Shown in pieces: positions 54,759 to 64,000 of a DNA stretch of 64,000 nt (positions are counted from its first letter, which is position 1; every line of letters starts with the position of its first letter). A program made the translations under genes and the position numbers. The stretch comes from Diphasiastrum complanatum (taxonomy: Eukaryota > Streptophyta > Lycopodiopsida > Lycopodiales > Lycopodiaceae). The notes under the pieces are model-generated. The model searched no databases and was not told the DNA's origin. It saw only the letters and a list, made by a program, of their open reading frames with translations. The stretch covers positions 28,720,649 to 28,784,648 of the forward strand of contig CM055100.1 in assembly GCA_029204225.1 (NCBI GenBank), written 5' to 3'.

Positions 54759-54761
<3 letters not shown>

Positions 54762-54811
<50 letters not shown>
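54762..54811 (+). repeat. (GA)n microsatellite, about 50 bp
   Basis: Perfect GA dinucleotides, followed by AATATTGCCTTTATTTTAG. Confidence 0.98.
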
Positions 54812-54815
<4 letters not shown>

Positions 54816-55940
54816 TGCCTTTATTTTAGATTGCATAGTTGATTAAACAAGCATGTGGGACATAGAACAATTAATTCAGAAAGAAAGACAAGAAACTGAT
54901 ATGCGGGCTATGTGGGTACAAGCAGTGCTATTCTAAAATCGTCCCCCATCAAACTTTTCTCACATGAGCAATTGTATAAGCCTGAAAATTTTCTACATTT
55001 TGTTCTTTTTGCACAATTATTCAAATTGGCTTATGCACATTCGTCTATGTTTGCAGGTTCCAAACAATAACAAATTGTAGATAGATGATTTTTTTTTATC
55101 AGAATGGTGTGACTTTTCATAAGTGTGTGAGAGAGAAAGAGATATTGGAAATTGGAGAGTGAAAGATGTGTGTGTGTGTGTGTGATGTGTGAGAGAGTGA
55201 GGCATTCAATTACCTTGACCAAATGCATCTATAATATGAAAAGGTATATGAAGCAGGCTAAAATCCTTAAAACTTCCAAATTTGCTTAATCTTGACAAAG
55301 TAAGATCAACGTTTCACATTCAAGTTCATGTGGCCAATATAAATTTAGAAAAGATAAATCTTGAATTTCATCTAACAGTGTCAAAATGAACATAAATTAC
55401 ATGCCAATGATTAGCAAAGGACAATGCACTAATAAACATAGTCAGAAAGGTCACTATAATTGCAACAATTGTTGAGTGGGCCTTTATCAAACCGGACATA
55501 GTTTTGCAACTGTACAATTTTTATAATCTACTATTGCCCAAAGAGATTGGACTCCGTGTGAAAACTACAAATCCAAAACACACTTCATGGATTTGGATGC
55601 ACATCTAGATTTAGCTACAAGATAGAAATTATCATTTTTAGCATGCTAGAATTGCATAAATCACTAAGATCTGATCATAAGCATGAAAATATAGTAAGGT
55701 ACTGTCTCTGTCCGTACAACAACAACAGCCTACTGTCCTTCACATGTGTGGAAGCAAGACTAATGGATTCTATTGATCACTCCAAATGTGTTTCTAACGC
55801 CTATTTTACTATTGTGTGATTTTGTGGATTAAAAGGATGAAAGCTTAAGCTAATGATCATTCAATATGTGATAGCCTGATTAGACAATAACATTCAAGCA
55901 TTCATACATCCACAATCAATCGTGAAAGGACTCTCTCGGC
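54812..55940. other. No supported gene
   Basis: AT-rich; includes a short GT/GA microsatellite at about 55120-55200. No coding motif. Confidence 0.4.
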
Positions 55941-55997
55941 CAGTCACCGCAAGTCACTTGTGTTGCGACCGTGGATGCTCCACCATGTCACAGGCCT

Positions 55998-56185
55998 TAG
56001 CATATCCTCCCAACAAGCCCACTGCTCAGGAACATAGCACGACAGCTGGTCACTTTTGAGTGCTTCTAGTGGCCATTTGATGGAGAGCAGTGTCAGTTGA
56101 GGGAGGATATGCTGAGGGAGGAACATAGCACAACAACTGGTCACTTTTGAGCGCTTCTAGTGGCCATTTGATGGAGAGCAGTTTT
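55998..56185. repeat. Direct repeat inside a short inverted pair
   Basis: About 65 bp (GGAACATAGCACGACAGCTG to GGAGAGCAGT) at 56029-56098 recurs at 56118-56183 with few changes. GCATATCCTCCC (55999) and GGGAGGATATGC (56100) are inverted copies. Confidence 0.6.
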
Positions 56186-56544
56186 GTCATTGCCAGAATT
56201 AGTTACAATGTATTTACAATGCTAAGTTGAATTAAGCAGTGCTAATTAGACAGGCAATAATATTTGATTTGAGTTGGAGTCGAGTCAATTGAAGTTGAGA
56301 TTGACAAAGGCTTGAATTGATTCTATAGATGTTTGAATCAAACAATTGGACTTCACTCGATAGTCGATAGTCGACACTTGATTCTCCTTAGATAGTTGAC
56401 TGACCTTCGATGGTTGATTGAATGTTGTCGAGCAGATACTTTTTGCAACTCCCATGTATTTCTATAGACAATGTGACAATGCGAGTAACAACCTCTTGAT
56501 CTTCCACTTGAACATCAAATTAATTGAACAAATTTTTTTTTCCA
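56186..56544. other. No supported gene
   Basis: AT-rich, with TCGATAGTCGATAGTCGA (about 56357) as a minor repeat. Confidence 0.35.
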
Positions 56545-58089
56545 GATCCATTAGTTGCATCCATTCCATGAAAACCACCATCCACCTGCATAGCATCATC
56601 TACACAAAAAGATTTATCAAAATATGTGAGAAATGCAAAATGAGTAACTTCCACTTGCTTACCATTCTCATCATGTGTGAGCCTTGAAGGTTTTGTCTTT
56701 CCCTTGATAATATTCTTAGAACTTGACTTGCACTTAAAAAAACTTTTGGAAAGTTTCCTTCATAAAAAATGACATCTCTTACAATGACCACTTTCTTAGT
56801 TGAAGGAATAAAAACTTTGTAAGCCTTGCTCACCTCACTATAACCAACAAATACATCTTTCCTTGAAGATGGATCCTCCTTTGTCCTATCATCAAGAGTG
56901 ATGTTGATATAGCAAATGCATCCAAAAGTTTTGAAAAACTTGACACTCGGCCTTCTACCAAACAAGACTTCAAAAGAGGTTTTTCCATCCAATACCACAC
57001 TCGACTATCTATTGCATAACAAATTAGCACACAACAAAGCTTGATCCCAAAAGGATTTAGAAAGATTTGCACCTAACCTCATGGCTTTGGCTCCTTCACA
57101 TAAGGTTCTATTCTTCCTCTCGTCCACTCCATTTTTTGTTGGTGTCCTTGGGCTTGTGTGCTCCCTCTTGATCCCATTTGCATCACAAAATGCTTTGAAC
57201 TAGGTAGAAATGTACTCATCACCATTGTCACTCCTCAAGCACTTGATCTTTGTAGAGAATTGGACTTCCCTTGCAGTCTTGAGCTTGACAAAGACATCAA
57301 ACACTTCATCTTTGCTCTTTAGTAGATAAACCCAACAAAATCTACTAAAATCATCAATAAAAGTCATATACATCTTAGCATCTCCATTGCTAATTGTAGT
57401 AACACCATGAATATTCGAATGCACAAGCTAAAAAGGCTTACTTGACCTTGATGTAGAACTCTTGTAAGGTAACCTATGTGACTTTGGTAAAGCACATTGC
57501 TCACAAACATAATTCAAGCCTGTTAAAGAGTTGTGAAGACCAAAAACAACTTTCCGCTTTGCCATCATCTCCAATGACTTGTAGTTGAGATGCCCCAAAA
57601 TCTTGTGCCATACCTCTTGCATTGAAAATTATTGCTCTTTTTTTATACATCCAACTTGGTTAGCAACAACACAAGCATCAAGTTTGAACAACTTACCTTG
57701 CCTCTTCCCTTTTGCAATCAATTCATCCTCCTCCTTGATCAAACAAGCATCACCATCAAACTCCACTTTGAATCCCTTCTCAAACATTTGACTCACACTA
57801 AGAAGGTTCTTACTGATAGATAGAATGAACAAACCATCCTTCAAATTCATATTCCTATTAATAGAGAGGGAAATAGGAATTGTGCCAATCCCTTTGATTG
57901 CACACTCACCATCATTGGCTTTGTAGATCACCTTCTTGTCACCTTCAAATGCCATCAACGATGAATAATACTCCTCATGATATGTCATATGTGATGTAGC
58001 TCCATTATCAATCCACCAAAGATCAATATCTCCATGATTAGCCAACAAGCAAAATGACATAACAAAAGCATCATTTGAATTTTGTTCAT
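56545..58089 (-). pseudogene. Reverse-strand Copia protease-integrase fragment, relative of the young Copia
   Basis: The reverse translation closely follows the intact polyprotein at 12067, from about residue 290 to 810: NDAFVMSFCLLANHGDID, WWIDNGATSHMTYHEEY (the protease DSG is now DNG), WHKILGHLNYKSLEMM, CEQCALPKSHRLPY, FIDDFSRFCWVYLLKSKDE, CLRSDNGDEY and TLDDRTKEDPSSRK. At least four stops and frameshifts break it. Gag, RT, RNase H and LTRs are missing. It is an old member of the same family. Confidence 0.92.
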
Positions 58090-58475
58090 TGTTGGACCCT
58101 TTCTGTGCCTCCCTAATCGATCGTGGATCTAGAGGGCGAGGCTTGAATCTCCAACCGGGTGAGTAGCCTTGTAGTAGCGGGCTTCGATCCAATGGGGAGA
58201 GGGTTAAACTATGGATCTAGATGGAATCTAAGCCTACCAAGGTTGTCAATCTTGGCTTTGGATGGGCTTACCACTTGATTTTGCAAGGAGAATAACACAA
58301 GAAGCAAGAGTAAGAGGAGCAAAGAGGGGAGCAAGAGCAAGAAGAGGAAGCTAACGCAATAACAAGAGCAACAGTCAAGAGTGAGAGGAGGATAAAGATG
58401 GTGAGGAAGGATCAATCACACAAAGGATGAGACAAATGCTGCAGGTATGTCCCTTGATACCATTACCCACTCCAA
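58090..58475 (-). repeat. Possible leader and primer site of a reverse-strand LTR element
   Basis: On the reverse strand TGGTATCAAGGG (about 58461-58472) resembles a degraded tRNA-Met primer site. The following 370 bases are rich in CTCTTGCTCTTGC-type runs, as leaders often are. It is not continuous in an obvious way with the Copia fragment to its left. Confidence 0.3.
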
Positions 58476-58539
58476 TTTCCTTTACGAAAAAACTACGACA
58501 AGGCACAAAGATTTCGAAATTAACAAGAATTTGTCTGAG

Positions 58540-58670
58540 CCTCGGTATAACCCTCAAATTAGCGTCAGTATTCTGAGGTCTATACCGAGGTCGCCACAAA
58601 TTTTTGAAATTGTTGTCTTTAAAAAATAGTGAGATTTTAGGGTCCCAAATTTTCGAGGGTTATTCCGAGG
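58540..58670. repeat. Small inverted-repeat (MITE-like) element
   Basis: CCTCGGTATAACCCTCAAATT (58540-58560) is inversely repeated at 58648-58670 (AATTTTCGAGGGTTATTCCGAGG) with two mismatches/indels. An additional CTATACCGAGG lies between them. It directly abuts the telomere-like array. Confidence 0.5.
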
Positions 58671-58682
58671 TCCTCTTTTCTA

Positions 58683-59500
58683 GATCCCTAAACCCCAAAT
58701 CCTAGACCCTAAACCCGTAGACCTTAAATCCTAAACCTTGAATTCTAAATCCCAAATCCTGAACCCTGGACCATGGACCTTTAACTCAAAATCTTAAATT
58801 CCAAACTCTAAAATCAAGACCTTGAACCCTAAATCCTAAACTCTAAATCCTACACCTTAAACCTTAGACCCTAAATCCTATACTCTGAACATTGAACCCA
58901 AAATCTTAAATCCTAAATCCTAGATCCCAAATCCTAGATCCTAAACCCTAAACTCTAGATTCTAAACCCTAAAATCTAAATCCTAAATCCTAAATCCTAG
59001 ACCCTAAACCCTCTACTTTGAACCCTGAATCCAAAATCTTAAGTTTTAAATCCTAGATCGTAAGTCTTAAACTCAAACCCTAGACTTTGAATTCTAAACC
59101 CTAAATCTTAAATCCTAAATCCTAAATCCTAAATCCTAAATTCTGAATCCTAAATCCTAAATCCTAAACCCTAGATCTTGAATTATAAACCCTAAACTCT
59201 AGACCGTAACTATACATCTTAAATCCTAAACTCTAAATCCTAAATCCTAAATCCTAAACCCTAGAACCTTAATTTTAAATCCCAAATCCTAAACCCTGGA
59301 CCCTAGCCCTAGACCCAAAATCTTAAACCATACACCCTCAATTCTAGATCCAAAATTTTAAATCCTAAACTCTAAACCCTAAACTCTAAACCCTAAATTC
59401 TAAACCCTAAACTCTTATCCCTAAACCCTAAACCCTGCACTTTGGACACTAAACTCTAAATCCTAAACCCAACTCCAAGCTCTGAGCCCTACAACCCTAT
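58683..59500. repeat. Degenerate interstitial telomere-like array
   Basis: More than 100 irregular 7 bp units, mostly CCTAAAT, CCTAAAC, CCCTAAA and CTCTAAA. These are variants of the plant telomere repeat TTTAGGG read on the other strand. The phase is not maintained and perfect consecutive CCCTAAA units are rare, so this is an old or imperfect array, not a telomere. Confidence 0.85.
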
Positions 59501-60120
59501 CACATGTTGCTTTCTAATTTTGTTTTTGATCCATTATTACTTGATAAGGTGGACTGATGCAAATGGCGAGTTCACATTCTTCTTCTTCAGATGATGAGGC
59601 TGTACCATCACAGATTTGATCAAAGCCCTGGCTATACTAGAGAATACCATGCCCAAGTACATGATGTAAGTATGCATTGTGACGACAATGATGTATAACT
59701 ATATGACACGTTCGCATGTATGAAAAAATTGAGAGAGAGTTATTTGTGCGGCCCGCAGTCAGTCCCTCGGTGAGTTTTATGTATCCATCTTTACTGCGCT
59801 TGATGTTTGCAAACTTAACATTGCTAATTATTGCGTGCACATTTATCTTGTATGTATTTGGTGGTTTTCATGATTAGAGAGGATATTCTGTTGTTCTAAT
59901 TGACTGTTGTTGCACTTCTTTTGTGTACGATGATGACTCGCATTCACATGACCATCGGAGAATTCAACCAGATGTTGCCATGCAATCGACAAGATTCAGA
60001 CGTGCAAGTGCACAAGAGCCACCACTTTCCTCATGTGTAGCCATGGACTTGCACGAAGATATGCTCCAAGGAGACACAATACACGAGTATGGCCATTCAC
60101 AATGCATGATCATGAGGGCA
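59501..60120. other. No firm gene; possible CACTA leader or 5' coding part
   Basis: Forward frames at 59923-60135 and 60033-60242 (with GNMDDMMDARRDD, an acidic stretch) may be decayed N-terminal CACTA transposase, since they run into the recognisable part at 60175. Confidence 0.3.
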
Positions 60121-60174
60121 ACATGGATGACATGATGGATGCAAGAAGAGATGATGCGTGGCTTGGCATCCACT

Positions 60175-60575
60175 CCTTTGTACGAGGGTGGACAAATGTC
60201 AAAGTTGCGAGCTTTTTTATTACTTTTGAACTTGCAAATTAAGTACGAGTGCTCGGATGCGAGTGTCACAGAGTTGTTTGGGTGAGCTTGCCTTTTGGTG
60301 TACTATAGCTAAACTCAAATCTCATTTTGTATTTCATGTGTTGTGAGAAACTATAAGTAATTATCGGAATATCTAGTCGCAGTTTGCTCAGAAAAAATAT
60401 TGTCTCCAAATAACACCATGGCGACGTCTCAACAAGAAGCCAAGAAAATGCTCTTGGCAGTCGCCATGGATTACAAGAATATTCATGCATGTCCCAACGA
60501 TTGCATTTTATATCGAGATGAGTTTGAGGAGGCAAGCACATGTCCACATTGTGGGAAACATCGCTACAGGCAAGA
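60175..60575 (+). pseudogene. CACTA (En/Spm) TNP2-type transposase fragment
   Basis: Frame 60175-60281 reads PLYEGGQMSKLRAFLLLLNL then KYECSDASVTELF, the usual PLY-G---SKL-----L-NLK-----SD-SF--LL block. A GT-AG intron at about 60282-60382 is plausible. The next part gives SQQEAKKMLLAVAMDYKNIH then ACPNDCILYRDEFEEASTC, PHCGKHRY, the highly conserved EAKK-L---GL-Y-KIHACPNDCILYRKE----CP-CG zinc-like motif. The DDE core and CACTA ends are missing, so it is a relic. Confidence 0.85.
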
Positions 60576-60744
60576 TTTACAAGGAGACACATGCCATCAA
60601 ATGATTGAAATTTCAATCTTTCAGTTGTATGTGGAACTAGACTTGACTCTTCATTGTGTTATTGGAAGACTTAATTTTTCTCTCTCTCAATTGATGGCAA
60701 TTTGTTCTCAAAACACTTCAAATTTTAGCACTTTTTAGCACTTC

Positions 60745-61190
60745 ACATGGGTAACTTTAGGTGCACGTATATATATCAATAGGATTCCAAATTTAATTTA
60801 ATTTTATAGACATGTTTTTTATGGTCGTAAGGAATTTTTGAAAGTAGAAAGCCAAAGAAAAGGTTGTAAAAAACACCTCCATAAGAGCTGAAACTTTCTA
60901 GCACCTTTCAACAATTTTCAATACTTTTCAGCAATTGACATGGGTAATTTTAGATGCACATATCTATATCTCCATAACTTCAAATTGAATTTTTTTTCGA
61001 GAGAAATGTTAGCATGGTCATATAATAATTTTAAAAGTTGACAAATCAAAAAAATATTGTTAAAATCATGGTGTTATAGACTCATTTATGATATTTCCAA
61101 TCCTGGTAATTTTTATTAACACGTAAAAGGGTAACTTTGAATGCATGTATTTATCTCTATAGATATCCAAATTCAATTTTTTTTTGAAGC
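60745..61190 (+). repeat. Three diverged tandem units of about 190 bp
   Basis: GGGTAACTTTAGGTGCACGT (60749), GGGTAATTTTAGATGCACAT (60942) and GGGTAACTTTGAATGCATGT (61129) each start a unit followed by TATCTCTATA-type sequence, then CAAATT(G/C)AATTTTTTT. Spacing is 193 and 187 bp. It may be internal repeat of the CACTA relic. Confidence 0.6.
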
Positions 61191-61457
61191 TAGTCAAGAT
61201 CATCAAAGAAAAATCAAATGGCCAAGGCACTAAGGATCTATTTTTGCAGGTTATTGAAGACTCAAGTAAAGGCAAGGGAGCAACAAGGATGTCTTGTTCA
61301 AACCTACTTTACTCATCTGACTTTATGTTTGAGCTATGTTATGTCAATGTGTAAAAATTGTCAAAATTTGGTGAATCTATGATCATCCTTTTGTATCTGG
61401 TGCAAAAAATGTGCTCAAAAATGCAAATTCCAGCAACGAGACGAGAGAATTGCTGAC
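61191..61457. other. No supported gene
   Basis: No recognised motif. Confidence 0.35.
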
Positions 61458-61465
61458 CTAGAGAA

Positions 61466-62165
61466 TTGCTGCACCTGACGCGATGGTGCATCCTCTTGAG
61501 ACACTTTTACAGTCGTCTTTGAGAGATGCCCAGTTAGCATCACTGTAGGAAAGCATCTGGAACCCTACATCACGACAATAACACAAACCATAATCTTTTG
61601 TTAATTGAAGATATTGCAAAATTGGTTTTGCAATCTTCCAATGTGTCGAGCCTGGATTCGTGTAGAATTGGCTCATCCTAAATATGGCATAAGCAATGTC
61701 AAGACGTGTGTTATCTGCAAGGTACATCAGTGATCCTATCAGTTTCCTGTATGGTGTGAGCTGCATCAATTCTCTCTCTTCTTCAGTCCTCGAACATTTT
61801 TTGTTCGTCAGTACTATTCTTGCAAGCATTGGAGTATTTGCTCCTTTGCAATTCAGCATCCCGAAATCTTCTAGGATTTTCTGGGTGTATTTGGACTGAT
61901 GAAGGTACAACTTACCTCCCTCATAGTCCCTGTCAATCTGCAAGCCAAAGTAACACCTGGCTTCTCCCAGATCTACAATCTCGAAATGTTTTGAGATGTC
62001 ATTCTTCACTTCAACAATCAGCTTCTCACTCTTGCAGAGTATCAGAGTGTCGTCCACATACACAGCCACAATGATGATCTTCCCATCTGTAATTCTTACA
62101 TACACATTGGAATCAACCATTAGTGGCTTGAATTTCAAGGATTTTTCCAACTCCCACAAGAAAGG
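61466..62165 (-). pseudogene. Reverse-strand Ty1/Copia RT-RNase H fragment
   Basis: A 240-residue open frame with KPLMVDSNVYVRITDGKIII, VAVYVDDTLIL (YVDD box at about 62055), HFEIVDLGEARCYFGLQID, LHQSKYTQKILEDFGML, TPYRKLIGSLMYLADNTRLD and SYSDANWASLKDDCKSVSRG. It is the C-terminal half of RT and the beginning of RNase H. It breaks off at SGAAIL, where the canonical AISW would follow, and starts mid-RT, so it is truncated at both ends. The wording differs from the young Copia, so it is a different Copia lineage. Confidence 0.9.
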
Positions 62166-62169
62166 CATT

Positions 62170-62795
62170 CCAAGAGTCATAGGTTATGGAAGGAGTCTCT
62201 TGACATTCCATAAGCCTATGGAGGCTCTTGGAGATTCTTTAACTCCCCTAGGCTTCTCTCTTTCTCCTTGGATGAGCATGGAACTCCATAGTGCATTGGA
62301 GGGGTCCATGGGCCATCTATATGAGGCTAGTAGGGCGACCATTGGGAGAGGGAGATCTCTCTTGTTTGCTTTGCTTATGCTCTAGTGTTGCTACTAGTGT
62401 GTAGAGTGCTTTCTTGTGGTAGTATGCTTGAGGTTTGGATCTTGCTTATGGTATGGGACATAAGTAGGGTTTGGATCTTGAGAATGCTATGGAGTGTTGT
62501 GGTATGCTTGTGATTTGTTTATGGTTAGCAAGGGGGTGCTAGATAGGTCTTGCTTGGAGCTTGGATCTAGCTATGGTTGGGTGGTGAATACTTGAGGCCA
62601 GCTTGTTATCTATCTTTGTGTTTAAAGAGTAGGGACATAGGTGGAGGAGAGATCCTTGGAGACTTGCAGATCCTTACTTGCAGGTGGAAGCATCCTAGCT
62701 TGGAGTTGGGGAGCATCTTGAAGCTTGCAGGTTGCTTGGAGGACACTTGGAGGCTCTACTTTGGATTTGGAGGTCCTCCTCACCTCTACTTGTAA
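62170..62795. other. No supported gene; CTTGGAG-rich low complexity
   Basis: Repeated CTTGGAG/GCTTGCAG words between 62640 and 62760. Forward frames here carry no recognised motif. Confidence 0.35.
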
Positions 62796-62797
62796 AA

Positions 62798-63112
62798 AAT
62801 ACTATAGGGGAGTGTCGGTTGCGACTCGGGGTGAGCTCCAACCAAGTATCAGCCTCTTCCTAGAATGTTGTCTTGGCGCCTGCCTTGGCATGCCAGTGCC
62901 CCGGAGAATAGGGTCGGTCACACACTTGAAATGTAACCTTCTCAGATTTATTAATAAACTGGGATTTTCCTCAAACTGACTCTGATTACCTTCTGGGTTT
63001 CAGTGTTCAGTAAAAGCGCTAGTTGTAAGGCCGCTTCAAATCTTTTTGATCTGGCACATAGCTGAGGGTCGTATCCTAGGACGCCTGCGGTATGCCATCG
63101 GGACCATTTGGT
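62798..63112. repeat. Left arm of a large inverted repeat
   Basis: AATACTATAGG at the outer end through AGGGTCGGTCACACACTTGA and CTTCTGGGTTTCAGTGTTC to TATGCCATCGGGACCAT. The reverse complement of 63353-63665 matches it over the whole length with perhaps 10-15% differences. Confidence 0.8.
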
Positions 63113-63159
63113 CCGTGGCACCCACGAGCGCTGGAAGCCAACTTGGCACCACAGCAGAC

Positions 63160-63312
63160 TGGACAACGATAAACAGGTAACTTCCACCCAAGCAAGCCAT
63201 CCAACTCAACCGACAGGTTAGAGCCCGTTCCCCAAGAGCTTAACCCATTCACGTTCATGCAAGGAACACTCAGAATCACAAGCCGCGACATATATGAAGA
63301 CAACCAGTTCTT
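63160..63312 (-). repeat. Repeat family R1 copy (reverse) between the inverted arms
   Basis: The reverse strand reads as 2953-3110: AACTGGTTGTCT, GTCGCGGCTTGTGATTCTGA, CCTTGCATGAACGTGAATGG. Confidence 0.7.
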
Positions 63313-63352
63313 GGACCGAATGGTCCCGACAGCATACCGCTCGTGTCGCGGA

Positions 63353-63665
63353 TCGAATGGTCCCGACGGCATACCACTGGCATCTCGGGATACAACGCTC
63401 AGCTATGTGCCAGATCAAAAAGTTTTAACCGGCCTTACAACTGGCACTTTTACCGAACACTGAAACCCAGAAGGTAATCAGAGTCAGTTTGAGAAAAATC
63501 CCACTTTATCAATAAATTTGAGAAGTTTACATTTCAAGTGTGTGACCGACCCTAGTCTCCGGGGCGCTGGCATGCCATGGCGGGCGCCATGACGACATTC
63601 CAACAAGGGAGGCTGAGACTTGGTTGGAGCTCATCCTGAGTCACCACCCGCACTCCTATAGTATT
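63353..63665. repeat. Right arm of a large inverted repeat
   Basis: Inverse partner of 62798-63112. A short duplicated word ATGGTCCCGAC(A/G)GCATACC (63319-63375) lies at its inner edge. Confidence 0.8.
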
Positions 63666-63884
63666 GGTGGGATTCACCACCTCCTCTCAAACCAGGTACT
63701 CTACCCAAGCTAATAAAGCACATTTTCTCTCTCTAGAATTTTTTGATCCCCAGGCTTCCTTCAATCATGCCTAGATCGTGTGAGGTGATTGCACATCGAT
63801 TTAATATCTCTGGACTTCGCTAGAACCGATCAAAGATTTTCAGCCATAGGAACTTGGAGCCGGTTGGATTCTAGTCACAGTGGC

Positions 63885-64000
63885 GCCGAGAGCGGCACCG
63901 GGAGTGGCAGTGGCGCTGCAGGCACCGGGGGCAATACTAGCGCCAGAGACGCTGGATGTAAAGCTTGTAAAGGTAGCTTTACAACATCCACCCCACCTTT
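63885..64000 (-). repeat. Repeat family R1 copy (reverse), GC-rich part, cut by the window end
   Basis: The reverse strand matches 2822-2945, including a TTGTAAAGCTACCTTTACAA palindromic box and GGCGCCACTGTGA. The forward strand reads SGAESGTGSGSGAAGTGG, then DAGCKACKGSFTT. The conserved KACKGSFT peptide in both copies hints that this was coding. Confidence 0.6.

Noticed and set aside
58683-59500. True telomere
   Set aside because: Units are degenerate and out of phase, and ordinary transposon sequence lies on both sides.
62577-62979. Forward frames near the inverted repeat
   Set aside because: They arise from CTTGGAG low-complexity sequence and one inverted arm, without domain features.

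Overview
This window is plant nuclear DNA, almost certainly from a seed plant with a large, retrotransposon-rich genome. The evidence is a peroxisomal membrane gene of the plant PEX11 C/D/E type split into seven coding exons by GT-AG introns, Ty1/Copia and Ty3/Gypsy elements primed by initiator tRNA-Met, and remnants of CACTA, hAT and LINE elements. One intron of about 16.8 kb inflated by nested retrotransposons suggests a gymnosperm or a large-genome early-diverging angiosperm. That placement is inference; nothing in the sequence names the species.

Layout. 1-9.8 kb: old debris, namely an LTR-like end with a tRNA-Met primer site, a ~120 bp tandem array, Copia gag and RNase H scraps, and two unrecognised broken genes. 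9.79-10.48 kb: a foldback-like inverted-repeat element carrying a matR-like group II intron reverse transcriptase fragment. 10.8-16.7 kb: a complete, apparently very young Copia element (653 bp LTRs identical by eye, 5 bp target duplication, intact 1316-residue polyprotein). It sits in the LTR of an older reverse-strand Copia. 17.4-19.9 kb: a Gypsy integrase fragment and an unrecognised downstream reading frame. 20.4-28.1 kb: long GA tracts, a promoter-like segment, a 1 kb cluster of small elements built from CpG-centred palindromic words, and a LINE fragment lying between two GA tracts. 29.8-32.3 kb: a deleted Copia.

33.15-52.30 kb (+): the one clear host gene, PEX11 (242 residues, all introns phase 0). 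Intron 3 holds small inverted-repeat elements, a hAT transposase relic, and a deleted Copia (39673-48679, TSD CCACT) which itself contains a chromodomain Gypsy element (41214-47494, TSD AAATG). A hAT-type MITE with an 8 bp target duplication follows.

52.3-64 kb: low-complexity repeats, an old reverse-strand relative of the young Copia, a degenerate interstitial telomere-like array, a CACTA transposase relic, another reverse-strand Copia fragment, and a ~313 bp-arm inverted repeat. The last contains sequence that also occurs in opposite orientation at 2.8-3.1 kb.

Only PEX11 looks like a functioning cellular gene. The Copia at 10805-16665 is the only element that looks able to encode its own movement. 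Everything else appears decayed or non-coding.
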